Source: Ramlibacter sp. (lineage in GTDB: Bacteria; Pseudomonadota; Gammaproteobacteria; Burkholderiales; Burkholderiaceae). From it: a stretch of DNA of 10,662 nt. The notes under the pieces were generated by a model. The model was given only the letters and a program-made list of their open reading frames with translations, was not told the DNA's origin and did no database searches. A program made the position numbers and the translations under genes. Position 1 is the first letter of the stretch. Each line of letters opens with the position of its first letter. Positions 1-5,291 of the stretch are shown one piece after another. The stretch spans positions 1-10,662 of the forward strand of contig JACMQP010000141.1 in NCBI GenBank assembly GCA_014376915.1, read 5' to 3'.

Positions 1-286
1 GAGCCTGGCTGTCGCCGCAGCGCACCATGCGGATGAACTGCTCGTCGTGTGCGACTTCCCAGCGCATCGGGACCGGTCCTTGGGCTAGCCCGCTTCCGTC
101 GTGCGGTCCCAGCAGGCGCGTCCAGAGGACCACCGAGTCGGCGGCCGGCGATCCGCTGGCGACTCCGAGCTGGAACGGGTCCGACGCGAACGGCGTTTGA
201 GCGCCGCCGGGCCAGCCCTGCCCGGTTGCGCTGTCAAGTGCAAGCTGCAGAAGTCGGCGTCGGTCGGTCAGGGGAAGCTCAGCCAT
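1..286 (-). CDS. phoD: PhoD-family alkaline phosphatase, N-terminal part (cut by window edge)
   Basis: The gene begins at the ATG at 286 and runs off the left edge, leaving 95 codons. An in-frame TAG lies four codons upstream, so the start cannot be further 5'. Residues 40-59 read DPFQLGVASGSPAADSVVLW, followed by TRL, and later VPMRWEVAHDEQF. This is the N-terminal beta-sandwich signature of PhoD-type phosphodiesterase/alkaline phosphatases, which release phosphate from phosphoesters and are normally exported by Tat. Residues 7-13 (TDRRRLL) look like a twin-arginine motif, but the following stretch contains Asp, Gln, Trp and several Gly, so the hydrophobic core is poor. The catalytic metal-binding core lies outside the window. 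It sits 16 bp downstream of the MFS gene on the same strand and is probably co-transcribed with it. No strong Shine-Dalgarno is seen. Family assignment is confident; export is uncertain. Confidence 0.85.
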   Translation of the reverse strand, partial: MAELPLTDRRRLLQLALDSATGQGWPGGAQTPFASDPFQLGVASGSPAADSVVLWTRLLGPHDGSGLAQGPVPMRWEVAHDEQFIRMVRCGDSQA

Positions 287-302
287 GGCTCGTGACTATA
301 AA

Positions 303-1595
303 TCACTCCTGTACCAATTTGTATCCGGAATTCACCTTGCTTTCCCTCGCTCGGTACAGCAGAAAGACGACGATTGACACGTTCAGCAAATTCCAGCCGA
401 TGCCGTTGAGAAAGGCGGCGCGGTAGGAGCCGGTGAGGTCGAACACCGCTCCCGACATCCAGCCGCCCAGCCCCATCCCGAACAGCGTCGCCATCAGGAC
501 CATGCCGACCCGCGCGCCCGCCTCGTGCGGCGGGAAGTATTCGCGCACGATCAGCGCATACGACGGCACGATTCCGCCCTGGAACAGGCCGAACAGACCC
601 GACACGACGTACAGCGACGCCAGCCCGTCGAACGGCAGGAACAGCAACAACGCGATGCCCTGCAGCACGGAGCCGAGCAGCAGCGTGCGCAGCCCGCCGA
701 TGCGGTCCGAGATCCAGCCCGACAGCAGCCGGCTGACGATCCCCATCCCGAGCATCACGGCCAGCATCTCGGCGCCCCGCGCCGCGCCGAAGCCGAGGTC
801 GCCGCAGTAGGCGACGATGTGGACCTGCGGCATCGACATCGCCACGCAGCAGGAGACGCCGGCCACGCACAGCAGCATCTGCACCGCGCCGGCCGACATG
901 CCGAGCACCAGCGGCTGGGCTGGCCCACCCGCGACAGGCAGATGCGCCGTTCTCGCGGGCGGTATCAGCCGTGGCTGCTCTGGCGGACGGCGCCGGAGCA
1001 GCAGCGCCAGGGGCAACATCGCCAGCACGCAGAACACGCCCATCCCGAAATAAGTCGCGCGCCAGCCCGCGCTGTCGATGAAGTGCTGCATCACCGGCGG
1101 CCAAACCGCGCCCGCGACATAGTTGCCGCTCATGCAGACGGCCACCGCGATGCCGCGCCGGCGGTCGAACCACTGCGAGGTGTCCGCCACCAATGGCGCG
1201 AAGGTGGCCGACGTTCCCAGCAGGCCGATGAGCACCCCGTGGGCGATGCTGAACTGCCACAGCGACGTCGCCGAGCCAGCCGCGATGAAGCCGGCGCCGA
1301 GGCCGAAGGCGCCCAGCAGCACCGGAACGACGACGCCGAAGCGGTCCGACAGTCGCCCCATCAGGACGCCGCCGAGCCCGAAGCCGATCATCGTCAGCGT
1401 GTACGGCAGGGAAGCATCGCCGCGGTCGACGGCGAAGTCGGCCTGGATCCGCGGCAGCACCACGGTGACCGAATACATGCCGGAGCCGCCGATGGTCATG
1501 AGCAACAGCGACACCGCGAGCCGCAGCCACGCGTAGGGGGACTCGATCTGATCCGGGGTGGCTGCGCTGCGGGTCATCGCCGCATTGGACACCAC
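303..1595 (-). CDS. MFS transporter, OFA (oxalate/formate antiporter)-like
   Basis: This is a 430-residue inner-membrane protein with about 12 hydrophobic segments. The MFS motif A appears after TM2 (MGRLSDRFG) and again in the second half (GWISDRIGGLRTLL). The N-terminal SPYAWLRL...GGSGMYSVTVVLPRIQADF pattern resembles the monocarboxylate/OFA branch of the major facilitator superfamily, so an organic anion is a likely substrate, but the substrate cannot be read from sequence. Start choice: GAAGG at 1603-1607 lies 7 nt before a GTG at 1595 (a second GTG is at 1592). The first ATG, at 1577, has no Shine-Dalgarno, although it would still give a complete protein. The gene lies 10 bp after the GIY-YIG-like gene, whose stop codon overlaps this Shine-Dalgarno, and 16 bp before phoD, suggesting a three-gene operon. 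Confidence 0.9.
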   Translation of the reverse strand: MVSNAAMTRSAATPDQIESPYAWLRLAVSLLLMTIGGSGMYSVTVVLPRIQADFAVDRGDASLPYTLTMIGFGLGGVLMGRLSDRFGVVVPVLLGAFGLGAGFIAAGSATSLWQFSIAHGVLIGLLGTSATFAPLVADTSQWFDRRRGIAVAVCMSGNYVAGAVWPPVMQHFIDSAGWRATYFGMGVFCVLAMLPLALLLRRRPPEQPRLIPPARTAHLPVAGGPAQPLVLGMSAGAVQMLLCVAGVSCCVAMSMPQVHIVAYCGDLGFGAARGAEMLAVMLGMGIVSRLLSGWISDRIGGLRTLLLGSVLQGIALLLFLPFDGLASLYVVSGLFGLFQGGIVPSYALIVREYFPPHEAGARVGMVLMATLFGMGLGGWMSGAVFDLTGSYRAAFLNGIGWNLLNVSIVVFLLYRARESKVNSGYKLVQE

Positions 1596-1605
1596 AACGC
1601 CGCCT

Positions 1606-1950
1606 TCATGCCTGCCAGACGCCGTAGCCCGCTTCGCGCAGGCCGATGGCCAGCTCCACCTCCATCTCGCGCGCAGCCTCGTATGGCATCGGGTTGTACA
1701 TCGCGTACAGCCCGGGCAGCAGCCGCTGGCCGAAATCGCGCACATAGCTGTTGGCCTGAATGCCGGCCTTGTGCTTGTCGAAGCGCACGTCCGAGTCCAG
1801 GCCGGTCATGCCGACGTAGACAAACGGCTGGCCGAGCCGATACTCCGGGTTGGCCCGGCGGAAGCGGCCGACGTTCCAGACTGCGTCGGACAGCTCGACG
1901 ACATAGACGTGGTGGTGATAGCGACGTTCGTGGACGGCCATTGGCTTCAT
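1606..1950 (-). CDS. Small GIY-YIG-nuclease-like protein
   Basis: A 114-residue protein from the ATG at 1950 (another ATG is at 1941, and the frame stays open to about 2004). VYV at 15-17 and FVYVG at 43-47 could be the two halves of a GIY-YIG motif, separated by an unusually long insert of about 25 residues. R56 in RFDKHK and E97/E99 in REMEVEL could be the conserved Arg and the metal-binding Glu of the fold. The C-terminus has LREAGYGVW. The length fits a single GIY-YIG domain with no added DNA-binding domain. Members of this superfamily cut DNA as repair, restriction or homing enzymes, but small stand-alone versions are mostly uncharacterised, so no substrate is proposed. It is the first gene of a probable operon with the MFS carrier and phoD. 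No clear Shine-Dalgarno precedes either ATG. Confidence 0.7.
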   Translation of the reverse strand: MKPMAVHERRYHHHVYVVELSDAVWNVGRFRRANPEYRLGQPFVYVGMTGLDSDVRFDKHKAGIQANSYVRDFGQRLLPGLYAMYNPMPYEAAREMEVELAIGLREAGYGVWQA

Positions 1951-1987
1951 TGTGTCCGGCCGGGCGTCGGACAGGGCCGACAGGCGT

Positions 1988-2013
1988 GCCGGTCCCGGTC
2001 CCACGGGACCGGC
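1988..2013. repeat. 9-bp perfect inverted repeat in divergent intergenic region
   Basis: GCCGGTCCC at 1988-1996 is perfectly complementary to GGGACCGGC at 2005-2013, with an 8-nt loop that itself repeats GGTCCC. It lies between the divergent GIY-YIG-like gene (start 1950) and pssA (start 2060). No T-run follows on either strand, so it is not a classical terminator. It could be an operator or a structured leader. I could not identify a convincing sigma-70 promoter here. Confidence 0.5.
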
Positions 2014-2059
2014 TGCAACTCATGCGTAAGGTCCGGTGTCAACAGTCGAAGGAAGATCC

Positions 2060-2692
2060 ATGCAGCCCCTCGCTCCCGGCCCCCGCCATTTTTCCATGCT
2101 CAGGGGTTTCCATCTGGCCGACTTCTTCACCCTCGGCAATGCCGCCTGCGGAGTCGGCGCCGTGTTCTTCGCGATGCTGTACATGAAGAGCGCGCTGCCC
2201 TTCCACTTCTTCGCGGCGGCGGCGCTGGCGCCCGCGGCTTTCGTGTTCGACGTGCTGGACGGCCGGGTCGCGCGGGCCCGCCACCAGCACTCTGCGCTCG
2301 GCCGCGAACTCGATTCGCTCTCTGACGTCATCTCCTTCGGCGTCGCCCCCGCGGCACTGGGCTTCGCCGTCGGCTTGAGCGGCGGCTGGGATGCGGCCGC
2401 CCTAATCTATTTCGTCTGCTGCGGCGTGAGCCGGTTGGCGCGCTACAACGTCACGGCCGAGACGCTTTCGGCCGGCTCCGACAAGGTGAAATATTTCGAG
2501 GGAACGCCGATCCCGACCAGCGTCGTGATCGTCGGAGTGCTGGCGGTGGCGGCGTGGCAGGGAGCAATCGGCGACCAGCTGTGGGGCGGCGCCTACGCCA
2601 TCGGCCCATGGGAGCTGCACCTGATGTCGCTTCTGTACCTGCTGTCCGGCAGCCTCATGATCAGCAAGACGCTGCACATTCCCAAGCTGTGA
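2060..2692 (+). CDS. pssA: CDP-diacylglycerol-serine O-phosphatidyltransferase (short PssA)
   Basis: A 211-residue integral membrane enzyme of the CDP-alcohol phosphatidyltransferase family. It is expected to join serine to CDP-diacylglycerol to give phosphatidylserine, the precursor of phosphatidylethanolamine. The family motif DG(x)2AR(x)8G(x)3D(x)3D is intact: D67, G68, A71, R72, G81, D85, D89. The N-terminal HLADFFTLGNAACGV and the later SRLARYNV and FEGTPIPTS are typical of the PssA subgroup rather than of PgsA. Several hydrophobic segments follow, ending in SLMISKTLHIPKL. The ATG at 2060 was chosen because AAGGAAG at 2049-2055 lies just upstream; an in-frame GTG at 2036 has no comparable site. 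It is shorter than many betaproteobacterial PssA proteins, so a paralogue or a related alcohol acceptor remains possible. It is convergent with the next gene across 30 bp, with no visible terminator. Confidence 0.85.
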   Translation: MQPLAPGPRHFSMLRGFHLADFFTLGNAACGVGAVFFAMLYMKSALPFHFFAAAALAPAAFVFDVLDGRVARARHQHSALGRELDSLSDVISFGVAPAALGFAVGLSGGWDAAALIYFVCCGVSRLARYNVTAETLSAGSDKVKYFEGTPIPTSVVIVGVLAVAAWQGAIGDQLWGGAYAIGPWELHLMSLLYLLSGSLMISKTLHIPKL

Positions 2693-2722
2693 AGCCGCGC
2701 TGGCGCAGAGACGGCGAAATAT

Positions 2723-3067
2723 CTATCGCGTTGCGATCGTGGCCACGACGCGTTCTTCCTCAGGCGCAAAAAAAGGTGTCAGGAGCCGCGCGGCGATTCC
2801 GTGCTGGCCGTGGGTGCGGGTCGCGCGCACCACGGTTCCCTCGCAGGCCAGCCATTGCTTGCGGCCGTTATGGGTGAACTGCACGTTGAGGTTCAGCACC
2901 GCCCCGACCGGCAGGTCGACGTCGGTTTCAAAATAGACGCCGCTGGCGCTGATGTTGCGGGCCCGCGCGGACAACCCACCCACGTCGACTTCGATGGCAG
3001 TGTCGAAGCGCGCCGCCTGGCGGTGCTCTTGGTGCTGGGCGGCGCTGCGCGGAAGGGAATCGGCCAT
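2723..3067 (-). CDS. PilZ-domain protein (putative cyclic-di-GMP receptor) 1
   Basis: A 114-residue single-domain PilZ protein. The N-terminal loop carries RxxxR (R16-QAA-R20), and N38-ISAS-G43 is the N/DxSxxG motif. Together these contact cyclic di-GMP in characterised PilZ domains, so ligand binding is likely retained. The rest is the predicted six-stranded barrel (VYFETDV, AVLNLNVQFT, WLACEGTVVRA, HGIAARLL). There is no extra effector domain, no signal peptide and no membrane segment, so it probably acts in the cytoplasm by binding a partner, as YcgR- or PilZ-type adaptors do. GGAG lies 6 nt before the ATG at 3067. The 213-bp upstream region holds a hairpin and an exact GCCGATAA octamer. 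It is the last gene of the FHA-PilZ-unknown-PilZ block. Confidence 0.9.
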   Translation of the reverse strand: MADSLPRSAAQHQEHRQAARFDTAIEVDVGGLSARARNISASGVYFETDVDLPVGAVLNLNVQFTHNGRKQWLACEGTVVRATRTHGQHGIAARLLTPFFAPEEERVVATIATR

Positions 3068-3112
3068 CGTAAGCTCCAGGGAGGACCGCGCTCACGACGG
3101 CCTCCGGGGACG

Positions 3113-3120
3113 TTATCGGC
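3113..3120 (-). promoter_or_regulatory. GCCGATAA: match to sigma-28 (FliA) -10 element
   Basis: On the minus strand the octamer GCCGATAA matches the -10 consensus of sigma-28 flagellar promoters exactly. It lies 45 nt upstream of the first PilZ gene's ATG in the correct orientation. The -35 region (consensus TAAAGTTT about 11 nt further upstream) is a poor match, about 3 of 8 at best. It is therefore only a candidate. Confidence 0.25.
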
Positions 3121-3158
3121 CGCCGCGGCGGCGCTTCGTAGGACGCCTGCCGCTGCGA

Positions 3159-3179
3159 CTGTCGGACAAATTCCGACAG
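3159..3179. repeat. 8-bp perfect inverted repeat between the unknown gene and pilZ 1
   Basis: CTGTCGGA (3159-3166) and TCCGACAG (3172-3179) form a perfect stem with the 5-nt loop CAAAT. It lies in the 213-bp gap after the stop of the unknown gene and about 90 bp before the PilZ start. No U-run follows in the minus-strand transcript, so it is more likely an operator or an mRNA processing or structure element than an intrinsic terminator. Confidence 0.5.
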
Positions 3180-3280
3180 GCAGGACTGGCGGGCCCTTGC
3201 GATGGCAGCGAGTGCCGACCGGCGCCGCGCTGGCCTCGAAACACGGCGGAAAGCGGGACTGATGCCGTCCTGCCGCCAGG

Positions 3281-4054
3281 CTATCGGCGCGGCGACGGCG
3301 GAGCTGCGGTCGACCCATCCTCGCCCGGGCGGGTCGACTCGAAGTCTTTCTCGCGGGCCGGCCTGACGGCATCCGGCCGCCCCTGGCGCATCGCGGCGTC
3401 GCGGATGGCATAAAGCGCCTGCAGGTCTTCCAGCACCTCCTCGTCCCGGATAGCCGCGCCGGCTGCCGGCGCGGGCGCCACGGTCGGCACCGGGGCACGC
3501 GCTTCGCGCCCGGCAGCCGGTGCCGGCGTGGGCGCCCACGTGGGAGCGGGCGCCAAGGCGACGGCACTGGGTGCCGGGGTCGGCGTCGGGGCAAGCGCCA
3601 CCAGCGGCGCCGCCACGGTGGTGGCCGCCCACACAGCGGGATCAGGCATCAGGCTGGCGATCTTGGAGTTGGCCGTCAGGTGCAGGAACTGCCAGGAGAT
3701 GCTGAACAGCCAGTCGTCGACGCGCGGGTCGAACCGCGTGATCTCCTCCATGAAGCTGGTCTGGAACGCCGGCACATACGTCAGCAGGCGGTCGATGCCG
3801 TCGCGCACGATCAGCTGGACATGCATGCCGGTGCGCTGACTGCGGGTGACAACCGACAGAATGCGGCAATCGATCCAGGCCGACGGGATGCCGTGACGGC
3901 GCATCGAGTCCCGCAGCACCACCTGGACCAGTTCCCGCCGCGGCGCGCTGCGCGACTGGGCGTCGATACTGTCCTCACTCTCCTGGAACTGCGCCGTCTC
4001 GGTTCCAGGTCCGGTGCCTGGGCCCCGGCCGAACATCTTTTTGATCAGTTGCAT
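3281..4054 (-). CDS. Uncharacterised protein with Pro/Ala-rich linker
   Basis: A 257-residue protein that I cannot assign to a named family. It has three parts. Residues about 38-135 look folded (RRELVQVVLRDSMRRHGIP, a beta-rich HVQLIVRDG segment, then FDPRVDDWLFSISWQFLHL). Residues about 145-205 form a low-complexity Pro/Ala/Thr linker (repeated APTPAPA-like units). The acidic C-terminal tail has a short helix (EEVLEDLQALYAIRDAAMRQG) ending near FESTRPGEDG. There is no signal peptide and no obvious membrane helix. From memory, similar proteins with the same head-linker-tail layout occur in other Burkholderiales, without assigned function. It is flanked on the same strand by two PilZ genes (61 bp and 213 bp away), which suggests a role in the same signalling module, but that is inference. 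No clear Shine-Dalgarno precedes the ATG. Confidence 0.75.
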   Translation of the reverse strand: MQLIKKMFGRGPGTGPGTETAQFQESEDSIDAQSRSAPRRELVQVVLRDSMRRHGIPSAWIDCRILSVVTRSQRTGMHVQLIVRDGIDRLLTYVPAFQTSFMEEITRFDPRVDDWLFSISWQFLHLTANSKIASLMPDPAVWAATTVAAPLVALAPTPTPAPSAVALAPAPTWAPTPAPAAGREARAPVPTVAPAPAAGAAIRDEEVLEDLQALYAIRDAAMRQGRPDAVRPAREKDFESTRPGEDGSTAAPPSPRR

Positions 4055-4115
4055 TGCGCGATTGTGCTTGATTCCCTGACCGCACCGGCCGCCCGAATCC
4101 GGACCGCGCCCGGAC

Positions 4116-4439
4116 TTATTGCGCGGAAACCAGCGGCACCAGCAGCCTCGCCGCCACGTTCACCCGGTCGCCAACCCGCTCCACCCGCACCACCTCCGCT
4201 TCGCAGCGGGTGCGGTAGACGTAGCCGTCCATCGCGTATTCCAGCGTCAGGCCGATCTGCGCGCCCAGCTGGGGCTGGGACGCGGCGGCGGTCTCGAACA
4301 GGATGCCGGTTTCGCTGATGTCGAGGGTTTCGCCCTCGCCGTCCTCTAGCGTGACCGGCAGCCCGATGCCGAACCGGTCGCTCGAGCGCGAGTTCAACGG
4401 GGCTGCGACCGGCCCGGTTGCGTTGTGGGTCCGTCGCAT
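4116..4439 (-). CDS. PilZ-domain protein (putative cyclic-di-GMP receptor) 2
   Basis: A 107-residue single-domain PilZ protein. R18-SSD-R22 is the RxxxR loop and D40-ISET-G45 is the D/NxSxxG motif, so cyclic-di-GMP binding is likely. The remaining strands include GILFET, IGLTLEYAMDGYVYRTRCEAEVV and VNVAARLLV. It is a diverged paralogue of the PilZ protein at 2723-3067, with the same length class but different surface residues. The start is ambiguous between the ATG at 4439 and a GTG at 4445. Neither has its own good Shine-Dalgarno. A 15-codon ORF with a strong Shine-Dalgarno ends 2 nt before the ATG, so translation may be coupled to it. The uncharacterised gene follows 61 bp later on the same strand. 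Confidence 0.88.
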   Translation of the reverse strand: MRRTHNATGPVAAPLNSRSSDRFGIGLPVTLEDGEGETLDISETGILFETAAASQPQLGAQIGLTLEYAMDGYVYRTRCEAEVVRVERVGDRVNVAARLLVPLVSAQ

Positions 4440-4441
4440 GG

Positions 4442-4489
4442 TCACAGCTGCGGCTCAAAGAACGCGACGGTGAACGATTCAAGGCCCAT
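4442..4489 (-). CDS. Possible 15-residue leader peptide upstream of pilZ 2
   Basis: The ORF reads MGLESFTVAFFEPQL. It has AGGAG 6 nt before its ATG, a better ribosome site than the PilZ gene itself has. Its TGA overlaps a GTG (GTGA at 4445-4442) that is in frame with the PilZ protein, and ends 2 nt before the PilZ ATG. This is the geometry of translational coupling. It may be a leader peptide or a chance ORF. I know of no homologue. Confidence 0.4.
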   Translation of the reverse strand: MGLESFTVAFFEPQL

Positions 4490-4582
4490 GAAAGTCTCCT
4501 CGTCACGAAGAGAGTCGCAACATGCCTGAAGCTTAAACAGCTCGTGAAACTGGTGCGTAGGACCGTATCGACTTCGCGCTGT

Positions 4583-4600
4583 CGGATGGCATGCCGTCCG
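4583..4600. repeat. 18-nt near-perfect palindrome downstream of the FHA gene
   Basis: CGGATGGCATGCCGTCCG is a palindrome except for one T/G pair, which would be a wobble pair in RNA. It sits 15 bp past the FHA stop codon on the minus strand. No T-run follows. It could be a dyad operator for the downstream leader-ORF/PilZ unit or a 3' hairpin of the FHA transcript. Confidence 0.4.
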
Positions 4601-4614
4601 GTCGGGAGCCCGCC

Positions 4615-5232
4615 TCACTGCTCCTTGAGAAGAAACTGCATGCGCGTGCCGGCCAGTTCGAGCACGTCGCCATCCGACAGCATGACCGGGTCGGGCTTGA
4701 GCCTGGTGCCGTTCAGCGTCGGCACCACGTCGCCGTCCAGATGGGCGACGAAGAAGCCGTTGCGGCGGTGCGATACGGCGACCACTGTGACACCCGGCTT
4801 GCCGAAGGTCGTCACGGCCTTCACCACCGGAACCTCGAGGCCGGTGGACGACCCATTGAGGACCCGGAAGCTGGCCTGCAACGGCGCCGCACCCATCATC
4901 TGCGAGTCGAAGGCCGTGGTCTGGCCGAACCCCGAATCGCCGGAGGCGGTCAGGAACTGGATCCGGAAATGGCCGATCGCGATGACGTCGCCGTCGCGGA
5001 GCTGCTCTCGCTTAACCCGCTTGTTGTTGACGAAGGTGCCGTTGGTGCTGCCCAGGTCCTCGATAAACACGTCGGCCAGGCCCTTCAGCTCGAAGACGCA
5101 ATGCGCGCCGCTCACCACCAGGTTGTCCAGCACGATGTCGTTGCCGTCCTTGCGCCCCAGCGTCGTCCGGTCCTTGGTGATGTAGACGTGCTTGATTTCC
5201 ACGCCCTCGACGGTTGCGATGAGTTGCGGCAC
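4615..5232 (-). CDS. Tandem FHA-domain protein
   Basis: A 205-residue protein with two forkhead-associated units. FHA domains bind phosphothreonine peptides and pass on Ser/Thr-kinase signals. FHA 1 (about residues 15-95) has G26-R27, S41 and H44 in VSGAHC, and N64-G65-T66 in GSTNGT, so the phosphate-binding residues are present. FHA 2 (about 120-202) is degenerate: GR is replaced by G144-K145, and SHRRNG and LNGT are the only echoes of the motif. The linker holds TTAFD (105-109), a pThr-x-x-Asp-like sequence. Start: GTG at 5232, with AAGGAGG at 5238-5244 five nt upstream; the open frame further 5' lacks such a site. No kinase or phosphatase gene is in the window. It lies upstream of the PilZ/unknown block on the same strand, 175 bp before the PilZ ATG. 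Confidence 0.92.
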   Translation of the reverse strand: MPQLIATVEGVEIKHVYITKDRTTLGRKDGNDIVLDNLVVSGAHCVFELKGLADVFIEDLGSTNGTFVNNKRVKREQLRDGDVIAIGHFRIQFLTASGDSGFGQTTAFDSQMMGAAPLQASFRVLNGSSTGLEVPVVKAVTTFGKPGVTVVAVSHRRNGFFVAHLDGDVVPTLNGTRLKPDPVMLSDGDVLELAGTRMQFLLKEQ

Positions 5233-5237
5233 GCGGG

Positions 5238-5244
5238 CCTCCTT
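5238..5244 (-). promoter_or_regulatory. Strong Shine-Dalgarno fixing the FHA GTG start
   Basis: AAGGAGG on the minus strand lies 5 nt before the GTG at 5232. It decides the start of the FHA gene against the longer open frame that reaches 5352 and would overlap the hydratase gene. Confidence 0.8.
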
Positions 5245-5257
5245 GCTGTTCCGGCAG

Positions 5258-5286
5258 ATATTAGTGCGCCCACTGCACGCGGGCAA
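5258..5286 (-). promoter_or_regulatory. Candidate sigma-70 promoter for the FHA gene
   Basis: TTGCCC (5286-5281) and TAATAT (5263-5258) are separated by exactly 17 bp on the minus strand, each matching consensus at 4 of 6 positions. The -10 ends 25 nt before the FHA start. It is the only AT-rich spot in the short gap after the hydratase stop codon, so the FHA gene may be transcribed separately. Confidence 0.4.
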
Positions 5287-5291
5287 GCGTG

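Noticed and set aside
268..1530. Minus-strand open frame of 420 codons
   Set aside because: It is an Arg/Ala/Gly-rich shadow of the MFS gene in another frame, with no domain features.
525..2186. Plus-strand open frame of 553 codons
   Set aside because: It runs antisense through the MFS and GIY-YIG-like genes. Its composition (Arg, Gln, His, Ala) is typical of a high-GC shadow, and the opposite strand has recognisable proteins.
3440..3620. GC-rich repetitive stretch resembling a tandem repeat
   Set aside because: It encodes the Pro/Ala/Thr linker of the protein at 3281-4054. The units are irregular, so it is coding low complexity rather than a DNA repeat array.
4515..4535. Possible sigma-54 promoter (GG...GC near CAGGCATGTTGCG on the minus strand)
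   Set aside because: The spacing between GG and GC is 6, not the required 10, so it does not fit the -24/-12 consensus.
3159..4600. Shared octamer CTGTCGGA in both the hairpin at 3159 and the palindrome at 4579-4600
   Set aside because: Related strings (GTCGGACAG, TCCGACAG) also occur inside coding sequence nearby, so a common regulator site is not supported beyond chance.
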